From assembly GCA_030628225.1 (NCBI GenBank), contig DAOVRJ010000133.1, forward strand, positions 1 through 6,896: DNA of 6,896 bases. Direction: 5' to 3'. A program made the position numbers and the translations under genes. The stretch's first letter is position 1. Each line of letters opens with the position of its first letter. Under the pieces are notes generated by a model. The model was not told the DNA's origin. It did no database searches and saw nothing but the letters and a program-made list of their open reading frames with translations. Positions 1-6,688 of this stretch are shown here, piece after piece. The stretch comes from Candidatus Zixiibacteriota bacterium (GTDB lineage Bacteria; SM23-81).

Positions 1-836
1 ACGTAGTCGCGCCCGGGATATTTCCACACCCGCAGGCGGGGGTCCCTGGCCAGACGAGCCCGATCCTTGGAGGGAACGGTCTCCAGCATATCGATGCCCC
101 CGGTGTCCATCTCCACCAGGCGGGTGGTCTCGTCCGGAATTATCCGGAAGATGACCCGATCCAGGTGCGGCCGTCCCTGGTAATAGTCCTCATTGGCCAC
201 CAGCACGATGCGGTCCTGGCTGCTCCAGCTTTGCAGTTCAAAGGGACCGTTGCCCACCGGCTGCCGGTTGAAGGAGGCAAATTTCATCCTCTCCGGCTCA
301 ACCCCCTCCAGAATATGCCGGGGCAGCACGACCATCCTGGTATCACCCAACTGATCGGCATAGGACCGTTTGAAGACGAAGACCACGGTCGAGTCGTCCA
401 CGGCCTCCACCCGGTCCACAAAGTCGAAATCGCTGATCCCGGGGTAGGCGATGATCGGGGTGGTCATCAACCGGTAGGTGAAGGCCACGTCGTGGGCGGT
501 GGTGGACACGCCGTCCGTCCAGAAAACGTCCCGCCTGAGGTGGTAGGTCAGGGTCTGGTGATCGGGGGAGAACCCCCAGGACTCGGCCAGTTTGGGCGCG
601 ATATTCAGCTCTTCGTCGTATTCGGTGAGCCGCAGGAACAGAAGCTCGATGATATCATGAGAGAGGGCTGAGGTGGAGACCAGCTCGTTGAGGGCATCGG
701 CGTCCACGCGGACCCCCACCACCAGGGTGCCGCCATCCTGGACGGCTCCGCTGTGCACCTGGCTCTGCCCCTCGTTCCGGCCGCAGCCTAAGATCAGCAG
801 CAGCCAGATAACGATCTTAGCCTTAGCGAAGCGCAT
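1..836 (-). CDS. ABC transporter solute-binding lipoprotein, oligopeptide/dipeptide type (SBP_bac_5), 3' end outside window
   Basis: Captures a peptide or similar solute outside the cytoplasmic membrane and hands it to an ABC permease. My own translation of the minus strand from the ATG at 836 stays open to the window edge (278 codons plus two bases). Residues 1-18 look like a lipoprotein signal: Lys/Arg-containing start, hydrophobic stretch IVIWLLLIL, then ILGC with Cys18 as the likely lipidated residue. The mature part shows family features: APKLAESWGFSPD at about 80-92, a TYHLRRDVFWTDG segment at 97-109, HDVAFTYRLM at 115-124, PVGNGPFEL at 193-201, and FRIIPDETTRLVEMDTGGID at 230-249. Full family members are about 500-600 residues, so roughly half is visible. 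The start is supported by GGAG eight bases upstream (849-845). Permease and ATPase genes would be expected beyond the left edge. The ligand cannot be told from sequence; nickel- or sugar-binding relatives exist. Confidence 0.9.
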   Translation of the reverse strand, partial: MRFAKAKIVIWLLLILGCGRNEGQSQVHSGAVQDGGTLVVGVRVDADALNELVSTSALSHDIIELLFLRLTEYDEELNIAPKLAESWGFSPDHQTLTYHLRRDVFWTDGVSTTAHDVAFTYRLMTTPIIAYPGISDFDFVDRVEAVDDSTVVFVFKRSYADQLGDTRMVVLPRHILEGVEPERMKFASFNRQPVGNGPFELQSWSSQDRIVLVANEDYYQGRPHLDRVIFRIIPDETTRLVEMDTGGIDMLETVPSKDRARLARDPRLRVWKYPGRDY

Positions 837-970
837 GAGATTTTCTCCGGCATATAAAAAAGGGACACCAGCAAGTCTGCCAAGGCCTGATGGCCCCTCG
901 GCCGCTGATATCCCCGGCGCGATGGCCAGCGTGCGGCGTCTCCCTCCCCATCGATGACCTGAGACGCCCG
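837..970. other. Spacer between gcvPA and the solute-binding protein gene
   Basis: This 134-bp spacer shows no credible small ORF. It carries the strong hairpin just past gcvPA and, near the downstream gene, a run of six T on the minus strand (862-857) shortly before the ribosome binding site. TTGGCA on the minus strand resembles a -35 box, but the only -10-like hexamer (TATATG) lies about 21 bp away, too far, so no promoter is called. The solute-binding gene could be transcribed by read-through from gcvPA or from an atypical promoter here. Confidence 0.5.
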
Positions 971-971
971 C
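933..971 (-). terminator. Candidate hairpin terminator or processing hairpin after gcvPA
   Basis: The arm GCGGCGTCTC (933-942) pairs with GAGACGCCCGC (961-971) with one bulged base, around an 18-nt loop. The right arm touches the last base of the gcvPA stop codon, so the RNA folds directly after the stop. The stem is G+C-rich and should be stable. No U-run follows it on the minus strand, so it is not a canonical intrinsic terminator. It may instead protect the 3' end of the gcvH-gcvPA message or attenuate read-through. Confidence 0.45.
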
Positions 972-2320
972 TAACGAGCGAATTTCTGCAGATGGGCCGT
1001 CAGATGGTCGATCTGTTCCTTCGTCCTCTTCTCTGTCACGGCCACCAGCAGACAGTCGTCCAGGTCCAGGCCCAGGCCAAACTGCCCCAGATCTACTCCG
1101 GGAAGGAACCCTTCAGAGGCCAGCTCCTGGATTATCTGTCCAGGGGGCACCGGGACCTGGACGGCGAATTCTTTAAAGAACGGGCGCTCAAACCGCAACT
1201 TAAAACCCGGCAGGCGGCAGATGCCCTCCTGGGCATAATGGCTCTTCTGCAGACAGAGCTCGGCCACCTGACGAAACCCTTCTCTGCCCATCAGAGAGAG
1301 GTACATGGCGGCAGCCAGGGCGTTGAGAGCGTGATTGGTGCAGATGTTGGAGGTGGCTTTTTCCCGGCGGATATGCTGCTCCCGGGTCTGCAGGGTAAGC
1401 ACAAAACCTCTTCGGCCTTGCCTGTCCGTCGTCTCCCCCACCAGCCTGCCGGGCATGCGCCGAATCAGCTTCCTCTTGCAGGCGAAGAAACCGAGAAGCG
1501 GCCCGCCGAAATTTGTGGGATTGCCCAGGGCCTGTCCCTCTCCCAGGACTATGTCGGCATCCATCTGGCCGGGGGGTTTGAGCAGGCCCAGAGAAATGGG
1601 GTCCACACAGACCACGGCCAGAGCCCCGGCCTGGTGAGCGATCTCGATCGTCTCGGCCTGCGGCTCCAGAATGCCGAAAAAATTGGGGTGCTGCAGAAAA
1701 ACTCCGGCCGTCTCATCCCCCACCACACCTTTTAAGGCCGCCGGATCCATCATCCCTTCACGGGGGGGAACGACCTTCACCTTCAGGCCCAGGCTCCCCG
1801 TATAGGTTCGCAGCACCTGGAGGTAGGCAGGATGAACCGTTCCGGCAACGACCAGCTCCCTCCGGCCGGTTATGGCGTGAGCCATCAGGGCGGCCTCGCC
1901 CATTCCCGAGGCGGCATCGTAGACAGAGGCGTTGGCCACCTCCATCTGGGTCAGTTGACAGATGAGGGTTTGAAACTCGAAGATGGAGGCCAGCGTTCCC
2001 TGGCTTACCTCGGCCTGATAGGGTGTATAGGCGGTGTAAAACTCGGAGCGGGTCAATAGCTGATCCACGACGCCGGGGACAAAATGGTCGTAGGCTCCGC
2101 CCCCCAAAAAGGAGATCAGCCGATCCGGTCCGCCGTTTTCCCGGGCCAGGGCCGTCACCTCCTGGACCACCTCCAGCTCAGAGAATCCCGGCGGCAGGGA
2201 AAGCTCCCCGGCGCATCTGATCTGCTGGGGAATGGCTCCCAGAAGCTCCTCAAAAGAGGCCACACCGATGGCCCGGAGCATCTTTCGTCGATCCTCGTCT
2301 GTATTGGCAACGTATGGCAT
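971..2320 (-). CDS. gcvPA: Glycine dehydrogenase (decarboxylating) subunit 1 (P-protein alpha)
   Basis: Subunit of the pyridoxal-phosphate P-protein of the glycine cleavage system. With GcvPB it decarboxylates glycine and passes the aminomethyl group to lipoyl-GcvH in the cytoplasm. The 449-residue product has the usual length for the split alpha subunit. Visible family blocks are FLGGGAYDHFVP (71-82), FYTAYTPYQAEVSQGTLASI (94-113), NASVYDAASGMGEA (130-143), GNPTNFGGPLLGFFA (266-280) and, around 291-331, GRLVGET followed by RGFVLTLQTREQHIRREKA and TSNICTNHAL. The catalytic PLP-binding lysine belongs to GcvPB, so this protein should not act alone. It starts 28 bp after gcvH, with only a weak GGAAA upstream, suggesting co-transcription and perhaps coupling. 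In most split systems gcvPB follows directly; here a solute-binding gene does. Confidence 0.95.
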   Translation of the reverse strand: MPYVANTDEDRRKMLRAIGVASFEELLGAIPQQIRCAGELSLPPGFSELEVVQEVTALARENGGPDRLISFLGGGAYDHFVPGVVDQLLTRSEFYTAYTPYQAEVSQGTLASIFEFQTLICQLTQMEVANASVYDAASGMGEAALMAHAITGRRELVVAGTVHPAYLQVLRTYTGSLGLKVKVVPPREGMMDPAALKGVVGDETAGVFLQHPNFFGILEPQAETIEIAHQAGALAVVCVDPISLGLLKPPGQMDADIVLGEGQALGNPTNFGGPLLGFFACKRKLIRRMPGRLVGETTDRQGRRGFVLTLQTREQHIRREKATSNICTNHALNALAAAMYLSLMGREGFRQVAELCLQKSHYAQEGICRLPGFKLRFERPFFKEFAVQVPVPPGQIIQELASEGFLPGVDLGQFGLGLDLDDCLLVAVTEKRTKEQIDHLTAHLQKFAR

Positions 2321-2348
2321 CGGTTTCCAAAATGGCTGAGGTCAAAGA

Positions 2349-2726
2349 TCACTCGCCGATGAGCTGGCCATACTCCTCTGCAGAGAGCAGGTCTTCCAGC
2401 TCCTTCTCGTTGTCCAGTTTGATCTTGATCATCCACCCTTCCCCATAGGGCTCCGAGTTGATGATCTGGGGCGTGCCGTCGAGCTTCTCGTTGACTTCCA
2501 TTACCTCGCCGGATACCGGGGCGTAAATCTCCGAGACGGCCTTCACCGCTTCTACGGTGCCGAAGGGCTCGGCCTGAGTGAGCTGCTCTCCCACCGGTGG
2601 GAGCTCCACGAACACAATGTCGCCCAGCTCTTTTTGCGCATAATCGGTAATGCCCACGATGGCCGTACCATCCTCCGCGCGGATCCATTCGTGTTGCTCG
2701 GAGTACAGCAGATCTTTTGGAACCAT
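2349..2726 (-). CDS. gcvH: Glycine cleavage system H protein (lipoyl carrier)
   Basis: Small cytoplasmic lipoylated shuttle that carries the aminomethyl group from P-protein to T-protein and the reduced lipoate to L-protein (dihydrolipoamide dehydrogenase). At 125 residues it has the normal family length. The N-terminal YSEQHEWIRAEDGTAIVGIT (8-27) and ELGDIVFVELP (33-43) are characteristic. The lipoylation site is FGTVEAVKAVSEIYAPVSGE, with Lys62 as the modified residue, and the C-terminal GEGWMIKIKL strand is intact. The ATG at 2726 has AAAGGG eight bases upstream, a good ribosome binding site. It is the first gene of the gcvH-gcvPA pair and lies downstream of a 246-bp repeat-rich spacer. 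No glycine riboswitch was recognised in that spacer. Confidence 0.97.
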   Translation of the reverse strand: MVPKDLLYSEQHEWIRAEDGTAIVGITDYAQKELGDIVFVELPPVGEQLTQAEPFGTVEAVKAVSEIYAPVSGEVMEVNEKLDGTPQIINSEPYGEGWMIKIKLDNEKELEDLLSAEEYGQLIGE

Positions 2727-2767
2727 GGGTTGGACCCTTTCTGTTTAGATGGTACATGTGGAACGCG

Positions 2768-2795
2768 ATGCGTAATGCGTAATTCGTAATGCGTA
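2768..2795. repeat. Heptamer tandem array, word ATGCGTA (4 units)
   Basis: Four consecutive 7-bp units: ATGCGTA, ATGCGTA, ATTCGTA, ATGCGTA (units begin at 2768, 2775, 2782, 2789). Three are identical and one differs by a single base. The array lies 42-69 bp upstream of the gcvH start. Confidence 0.9.
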
Positions 2796-2807
2796 AAAGG
2801 CTTTTTC

Positions 2808-2835
2808 CGTGTTGCGTGTGGCTTGTGGCGTGGAA
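2808..2835. repeat. Degenerate heptamer array, word CGTGTGG (3-4 units)
   Basis: Units CGTGTTG (2808), CGTGTGG (2815), CTTGTGG (2822) and a decayed CGTGGAA (2829). Neighbouring units differ by one or two bases. The array begins 12 bp after the ATGCGTA array and keeps the same 7-bp period with an unrelated word. Confidence 0.75.
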
Positions 2836-2840
2836 AGACC

Positions 2841-2855
2841 GAGATTCGAGATTCG
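2841..2855. repeat. Short heptamer array, word GAGATTC (2 units plus one base)
   Basis: Two exact copies of GAGATTC (2841-2847 and 2848-2854) and one further matching base. Two units alone would be weak, but the match in period to the flanking arrays makes it part of the same pattern. Confidence 0.6.
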
Positions 2856-2883
2856 TAGAAGCAGAGTTCAACTGCCGGTCACC

Positions 2884-2925
2884 TTTTGCATTTTTCACTT
2901 TTCATTTTTCATTCTGCATTTCTTT
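2884..2925. repeat. Heptamer array, word TTTTTCA (5-6 units)
   Basis: Units TTTTGCA (2884), TTTTTCA (2891), CTTTTCA (2898), TTTTTCA (2905), TTCTGCA (2912) and a decayed TTTCTTT (2919). The CA at the end of each unit keeps a strict 7-bp spacing through five units. The stretch is much more A+T-rich than the genes around it. On the minus strand it lies just downstream of accC. Confidence 0.85.
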
Positions 2926-2963
2926 TCCTACCACCTTTATCAAGCATCCAGAATCTGCCTCTC

Positions 2964-2999
2964 CCAACTCTCTCAACTCGCCGAACTCTCTGAACTCTC
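2964..2999. repeat. Nonamer array, word (C/T)(C/G)AACTCTC, overlapping the accC 3' end
   Basis: Four 9-bp units: CCAACTCTC (2964), TCAACTCGC (2973), CGAACTCTC (2982), TGAACTCTC (2991). The period is 9 bp, unlike the 7-bp neighbours. The second unit contains the accC stop codon (TGA, 2975-2973 on the minus strand), and the third and fourth encode the Glu-Ser-Ser tail of AccC. Confidence 0.85.
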
Positions 3000-4331
3000 C
3001 ATCCCCTCCACAAAAGAGGTATCAAAAGTTCCTGAGCGGAAACGAGGGTCGGCGATGACCCGTTTATGGAATGAAATGGTCGTCTTGGTGCCCTCCACCA
3101 CAAATTCCTCCAAAGCCCTCTCCATGCGCAGAACGGCCTCCACCCGGTCCCGGCCATGGACGATGAGCTTGGCCAGCAGGGAATCGTAGTAGGGAGGAAT
3201 CACGTATTGGGCATAGACGTGGGTGTCCACCCTGGTCCCCGGCCCCCCGGGCACATGAAAGCTGGTGATCTTGCCGGGCGCAGGACGGAACCCATTATCC
3301 GGATCCTCAGCGTTTATGCGACACTCGATGGCGTGGCCGTTCTGAACCACGTCTCTCTGACGGTAACCCAGCGGCTCGCCGGCGGCCAGTCGAATCTGTT
3401 CCTTGATCAGATCGATGCCCACCACCTCCTCGGTTACCGGGTGCTCCACCTGGATACGGGTGTTCATCTCCATGAAGTAATACCGGCCGTCGCGATCCAG
3501 GAGAAACTCCACGGTGCCCGCCCCCTGGTATCCGATGCTCTTGGCCCCCTTTACGGCATCGGCGCCCATCTTCTCTCTCAGCTCGGCGGTGATGGCCGGA
3601 GAGGGAGATTCCTCTACCAGCTTCTGGTGCCGCCGTTGAATGGAGCAGTCCCGCTCTCCCAGTTGGACCACATTGCCGAAACGATCGCCTAAAATCTGAA
3701 ACTCCACATGTCTGGGCTTTTCCATGAACTTCTCCACGTAGAGATCGGCGTTCCCGAAAGCCTTGTCGGCCTCGCTGGCGGCCATCTCGAACGCCCGCCG
3801 GAGGCTCTCCTCCCCGGCAGCGATGCGCATCCCCCGCCCGCCACCTCCGGCGCTGGCCTTGACCATCACCGGATAGCCGATCTGCTCAGCCACCTGCAGG
3901 GCATGTTCGGCGTCCCTGAGAATACCCTGGCAGCCGGGGATGACGGGCACTCCGGCCTTGAGCATGACCTCCCGGGCATAGGATTTGTTGCCCATCTGGC
4001 GGATCATCTCTGCCGAGGGGCCGATGAAGGTGATGCCGCAATCCTGACAGATATCGGCGAAGTTCGGGTTTTCCGCTAAAAAGCCGTACCCGGGATGGAT
4101 GGCCTCCACGTTGGTCAGCTCCGCGGCGCTGATGATGCGGGAGATGTTCAGATAGCTCTCCGCGCTGGCCGCAGGACCTATGCAGACGTTCTCATCGGCA
4201 AAACGAACGTGCAGGGAGGCCTCGTCGGCCTCGGAGTAAACCCCCACGGTGGAGATGCCCAGCTCCTTGCAGGCCCGTATCACCCGCAGGGCAATCTCAC
4301 CTCTATTAGCGATGAGGATCTTAGAGAACAT
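2973..4331 (-). CDS. accC: Acetyl-CoA carboxylase, biotin carboxylase subunit
   Basis: Cytoplasmic ATP-grasp enzyme that carboxylates the biotin on AccB with bicarbonate and ATP, the first half-reaction of malonyl-CoA synthesis. The 452-residue length matches the family (about 450). The N-terminal [20 protein letters not shown] domain (2-21) and [10 protein letters not shown] (79-88) are present. Active-site positions correspond to E. coli AccC: Lys116, Lys158 before the glycine-rich loop [10 protein letters not shown] (161-170), His208, Glu275, Glu288, Asn290, Arg292 and Glu296 in [14 protein letters not shown], and Arg338. It starts 6 bp after the pilT stop, so translation is probably coupled; the Shine-Dalgarno is weak. 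Oddity: residues 445-452 (ESSESSAS) are encoded by the nonamer repeat. Homologues acting in pyruvate or propionyl-CoA carboxylases are similar, but accB in the same cluster favours AccC. Confidence 0.95.
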   Translation of the reverse strand: MFSKILIANRGEIALRVIRACKELGISTVGVYSEADEASLHVRFADENVCIGPAASAESYLNISRIISAAELTNVEAIHPGYGFLAENPNFADICQDCGITFIGPSAEMIRQMGNKSYAREVMLKAGVPVIPGCQGILRDAEHALQVAEQIGYPVMVKASAGGGGRGMRIAAGEESLRRAFEMAASEADKAFGNADLYVEKFMEKPRHVEFQILGDRFGNVVQLGERDCSIQRRHQKLVEESPSPAITAELREKMGADAVKGAKSIGYQGAGTVEFLLDRDGRYYFMEMNTRIQVEHPVTEEVVGIDLIKEQIRLAAGEPLGYRQRDVVQNGHAIECRINAEDPDNGFRPAPGKITSFHVPGGPGTRVDTHVYAQYVIPPYYDSLLAKLIVHGRDRVEAVLRMERALEEFVVEGTKTTISFHKRVIADPRFRSGTFDTSFVEGMESSESSAS

Positions 4332-4337
4332 CTCTGC

Positions 4338-5507
4338 TCATATCCCTGGTGAAGGTTCCCCGGGATCGTTTCCCTGGGGAGGTTCCTCTTTGTTCCCGGA
4401 TTTCTTATCGAAGAAACGCATGCTCCGGTCCGAGGCCCCCACGATCCCGGCCACTTTCAGCTCAAAATCTCCCGGGCGCGTGCTGAACTTCTTGGCCACA
4501 TCCAGCGTGATCAGCTCCCGCTGGTACAAATGCAGAAGGGATTGGTCGAAGGACTGCATTCCGTACTCCGTGGTTCCCTCTTCGATGAGGTCGGGGATCA
4601 GCAGGGCTTTTTCAGGATCCAGAAGATAATCCCGCACAGTGGCCGTGGCCACCAGCACCTCCACCGCCGGGATGCGCCCCTGGCCATCCGCCCGGGGCAA
4701 CAGCCGCATGGAGATGATGGCCTGAAGGGTGCTGGACAGCAGCAGGCGAATGTGATACTGCTGGGAGATGGGGAAGAAGGAGATGACCCTGTTCACCGTT
4801 TGCGGGGCATCGACGGTGTGCAGAGTGCTCAGAACCAGATGCCCCGTGTCGGCGGCCTTGAGGGCAACGGACATGGTCTCCACATCCCTGATCTCGCCGA
4901 TGAGGATTACGTTGGGGTCTTGCCGGAGAATGTGCCTCAGAGCATCGGGGAACGACCTGGTATCGGCACCCACCTCACGCTGGGCGATGACACTCTTCTT
5001 GTTCTCGTAGACGAACTCGATGGGATCCTCGATGGTGAGTATGTTCACCTTGCTGTTCTGATTGATGTGCTCGATCATGGCCGCCAGAGTGGTGGACTTG
5101 CCGCTGCCGGCGGTGCCGGTGACCAAGATCAGGCCGCTCCGTCTCATAGAGAGATCACTGAGAACGGTGGGCAGGTCGAGGGTCTTGAAATCCAGGATGC
5201 TGCTATGAATGGCCCGCAGGACCATACCCACGTGATTGCGCTCCCGGAAGATGTTCACCCGGTAGCGGCCCAGCTCCGGGAATTCCAAGGCCGTATCGAA
5301 CTCCATATCCCGCTCGAAGACATCCCTCTTGGGATCATCCAGTATCTTGCCCAGCAGCACATCGCCATCCTCAGCCGTCAGGGCCGGGTCCTCGGTGACG
5401 ATCAGCTCTCCGTTGATGCGCAAAATGGGCGGCATACCCACGCGGATGTGCAGATCTGAGGCATTCCGGGACCGCATTTCCCGCAGGAGATCTTTCAGGT
5501 CTCGCAC
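4338..5507 (-). CDS. pilT: Type IV pilus twitching motility / retraction ATPase PilT
   Basis: Hexameric cytoplasmic ATPase at the pilus base that powers pilin disassembly and retraction. The 389 residues include NASDLHIRVGMPPILRINGE at 15-34 (N-terminal PAS-like domain), Walker A GTAGSGKST (131-139, Lys137), Asp box TIEDPIEF (158-165), Walker B ILIGEIRD (201-208, Glu205) and His box STLHTVDAPQ (227-236). DQSL follows at 321-324. The C-terminal tail (about 365-389) is polar and probably disordered. PilT proteins usually carry AIRNLIRE in the C-terminal domain; here the equivalent is VRDYLLDPEKALLIPDLIEE (291-310), so a PilT paralogue is possible. The start is GTG (5507-5505), chosen because AGGGGG lies about six bases upstream and the N-terminus fits the family. 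The gene sits between accB (41 bp) and accC (6 bp); no other pilus gene is visible. Confidence 0.92.
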   Translation of the reverse strand: MRDLKDLLREMRSRNASDLHIRVGMPPILRINGELIVTEDPALTAEDGDVLLGKILDDPKRDVFERDMEFDTALEFPELGRYRVNIFRERNHVGMVLRAIHSSILDFKTLDLPTVLSDLSMRRSGLILVTGTAGSGKSTTLAAMIEHINQNSKVNILTIEDPIEFVYENKKSVIAQREVGADTRSFPDALRHILRQDPNVILIGEIRDVETMSVALKAADTGHLVLSTLHTVDAPQTVNRVISFFPISQQYHIRLLLSSTLQAIISMRLLPRADGQGRIPAVEVLVATATVRDYLLDPEKALLIPDLIEEGTTEYGMQSFDQSLLHLYQRELITLDVAKKFSTRPGDFELKVAGIVGASDRSMRFFDKKSGNKEEPPQGNDPGEPSPGI

Positions 5508-5518
5508 AACAACCCCCT
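5505..5518 (-). promoter_or_regulatory. Ribosome binding site and GTG start of pilT
   Basis: On the minus strand AGGGGG precedes GTG by about six bases. The next in-frame ATG (Met11, before RSRNASDLH) would cut into the conserved N-terminal helix and lacks a comparable site. This decides the GTG start. Confidence 0.7.
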
Positions 5519-5548
5519 ATTTTCCGAAGCTCACCTTATCAGCTCAAT

Positions 5549-6019
5549 TCAGGAGGGCTCCACCAAAAAGAGAGACTGACCAAACTCCACCGGCTGGCCG
5601 TCTTCCACCAGAACCTTGACGATTCTCCCGGAGATCTCGGACTCGATCTCGTTCATCAGCTTCATGGCCTCCACAATGCAGACCACAGCGCCCTTCTCGA
5701 TGACCTGGCCGGTCTTCGCGAAGGGCTCGGCCCCGGGAGTCGCAGCCCGGTAGCAGGTGCCCACCATGGGCGACTTAATGGCCACCAGGTTCTCGGCCTC
5801 GGCCTCTGCCTCCGAAGAGGCGGGCGTTTCCGCCGCCGGAGCGGAGGAGGGCTGCTCAAGGGACACAACTGTGGCGGCTGCCGATTCCGAGTCGTTGGCC
5901 GAACTGGCCCGTGCTTTCTTGGAGATGCGCACCTTTCTCCCCCACCGGCTGATCTCCAGCTCCTCGACGTTGCTCTCCTCGACCAGTTTGATCAACCGTC
6001 TGATCATCGACTCTTTCAT
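5549..6019 (-). CDS. accB: Acetyl-CoA carboxylase biotin carboxyl carrier protein (BCCP)
   Basis: Carries the biotin prosthetic group between AccC and the carboxyltransferase in malonyl-CoA synthesis. It has 156 residues, the same as the E. coli protein. The N-terminal part (1-36, MKESMIRRLIKLVEESNVEELEIS followed by a basic stretch) is the helix that contacts AccC. A flexible Ala/Ser/Glu/Pro-rich linker follows (about 37-77). The C-terminal biotinyl domain (78-155) contains IKSPMVGTCYRA (81-92) and the biotinylation motif EAMKLMNEIE, with Lys120 as the target. The ATG at 6019 has GGGAGAA about seven bases upstream. It lies 48 bp after efp, an efp-accB order found in many bacteria. accC follows only after pilT. 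Confidence 0.96.
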   Translation of the reverse strand: MKESMIRRLIKLVEESNVEELEISRWGRKVRISKKARASSANDSESAAATVVSLEQPSSAPAAETPASSEAEAEAENLVAIKSPMVGTCYRAATPGAEPFAKTGQVIEKGAVVCIVEAMKLMNEIESEISGRIVKVLVEDGQPVEFGQSLFLVEPS

Positions 6020-6067
6020 GGGCTTCTCCCTGTGACACTTAAAGGGAATCCGGGCCTGGTTTTCCTT

Positions 6068-6628
6068 TTACTTCACCCGCTCCACATAGATGCCCTTGCG
6101 GGTATCCACCTTTATCCTGTCGTCGATCTCTATGAAGAAGGGCACCTGCACCACAGCACCCGACTCCAGGGTGGCCGGCTTCGATCCTCCGGAAGCGGTG
6201 TCGCCACGCAAACCGGGATCCGTCTGTTTGATCCTCAGCTCGACGAAGATGGGCATCTCCAGTCCGATGACCTCGTTGCCGTGAAATAACACCTGAACCT
6301 CGATATTCTCGGCCAGAAAACTGACGGCGTCCCCCACCTGCTCGACGGAAAGGGGGATCTGCTCGTATGATGATGTATCCATGAAATAGAGCTGCTCCCC
6401 GGAACGATACAGATACTGCATCTTGCGCCGGTCGATCCTGGCCTGTTCCACTTTCTCGCCGGCCCGAAAGGTGCGGTCGATGACCCGACCGGTGCGCAAG
6501 CCCTTCAACTTGGTCCTGACAAAAGCCCCACCCTTCCCCGGCTTAACGTGGAGAAACTCCACGATGCTGTACAGATCCCCATCGACGACGATGGTCATCC
6601 CGTTGCGAAAATCAGCCGTACTTGACAT
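6068..6628 (-). CDS. efp: Translation elongation factor P
   Basis: Binds the ribosome between P and E sites and relieves stalling at consecutive prolines. From the ATG at 6628 the protein has 186 residues (E. coli: 188) and begins MSSTADFRNGMTIVVDGDLY, as family members do. The reading frame extends 25 codons further to an ATG at 6703, but those residues have no family counterpart and cross the candidate promoter. The GGGGGGAGG tract upstream of 6628 also supports the shorter start. The loop KPGKGGAFVRTKLKGL (29-44) has Lys32 at the tip, the lysine-type site that is modified or used unmodified depending on lineage, not the arginine type. OB-like domains II and III follow, ending in RIKVDTRKGIYVERVK. 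It is the first gene of the efp-accB-pilT-accC cluster. Confidence 0.96.
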   Translation of the reverse strand: MSSTADFRNGMTIVVDGDLYSIVEFLHVKPGKGGAFVRTKLKGLRTGRVIDRTFRAGEKVEQARIDRRKMQYLYRSGEQLYFMDTSSYEQIPLSVEQVGDAVSFLAENIEVQVLFHGNEVIGLEMPIFVELRIKQTDPGLRGDTASGGSKPATLESGAVVQVPFFIEIDDRIKVDTRKGIYVERVK

Positions 6629-6645
6629 GGACCTCCCCCCTGAGA
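6629..6645 (-). promoter_or_regulatory. Ribosome binding site of efp
   Basis: On the minus strand an AGGGGGGAGG tract ends three to four bases before the ATG at 6628; the AGGGGG part lies at a more usual distance of about seven. It decides the start in favour of the 186-residue form. Confidence 0.65.
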
Positions 6646-6661
6646 TGTTTCCTCGTAAAAA

Positions 6662-6688
6662 GTTATATTTTATTCTCAATAAAAACAA
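6662..6688 (-). promoter_or_regulatory. Candidate sigma70-type promoter for the efp cluster
   Basis: On the minus strand TTGTTT (6688-6683) stands 15 bp before TATAAC (6667-6662, 5 of 6 matches to TATAAT), in an A+T-rich island in front of the G+C-rich gene. The predicted leader is about 25-30 nt. The spacing is shorter than the usual 17 and the -35 is weak, so this is a candidate only. Confidence 0.4.

Larger units (their letters stand above)
2727..2972. other. Repeat-rich spacer between accC and gcvH
   Basis: This 246-bp spacer has no believable gene. Nearly all of it between 2768 and 2999 is made of short, imperfect tandem arrays, each with a different 7- or 9-bp word (listed separately). 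Only 2727-2767, 2856-2883 and 2926-2943 look non-repetitive. No clear rho-independent terminator for accC and no convincing sigma70 promoter for gcvH could be picked out; arrays of this kind easily create false -35/-10 matches. Confidence 0.7.

Noticed and set aside
850-890. Promoter for the solute-binding gene (TTGGCA and TATATG on the minus strand)
   Set aside because: The spacing is about 21 bp and the -10-like hexamer nearly touches the ribosome binding site, so the match is not convincing.
2155-2898. 247-codon minus-strand open frame across gcvH and into gcvPA
   Set aside because: It overlaps gcvH and gcvPA in another frame, its N-terminal part is a translation of the heptamer arrays, and the rest shows no family features.
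2727-2972. Glycine riboswitch upstream of gcvH
   Set aside because: Glycine riboswitches often precede gcv genes, but no paired conserved core or terminator helix was seen; the spacer is filled by short tandem arrays.
2768-2999. CRISPR array
   Set aside because: Repeat units are 7-9 bp, adjacent and degenerate, with no spacers of 25-40 bp between identical repeats and no cas genes.
4530-5459. 309-codon plus-strand open frame opposite pilT
   Set aside because: It is antisense to a well-conserved ATPase; the open frame follows from the high G+C third positions of pilT. The same holds for the plus-strand frames opposite gcvPA, accC, accB and the solute-binding gene.
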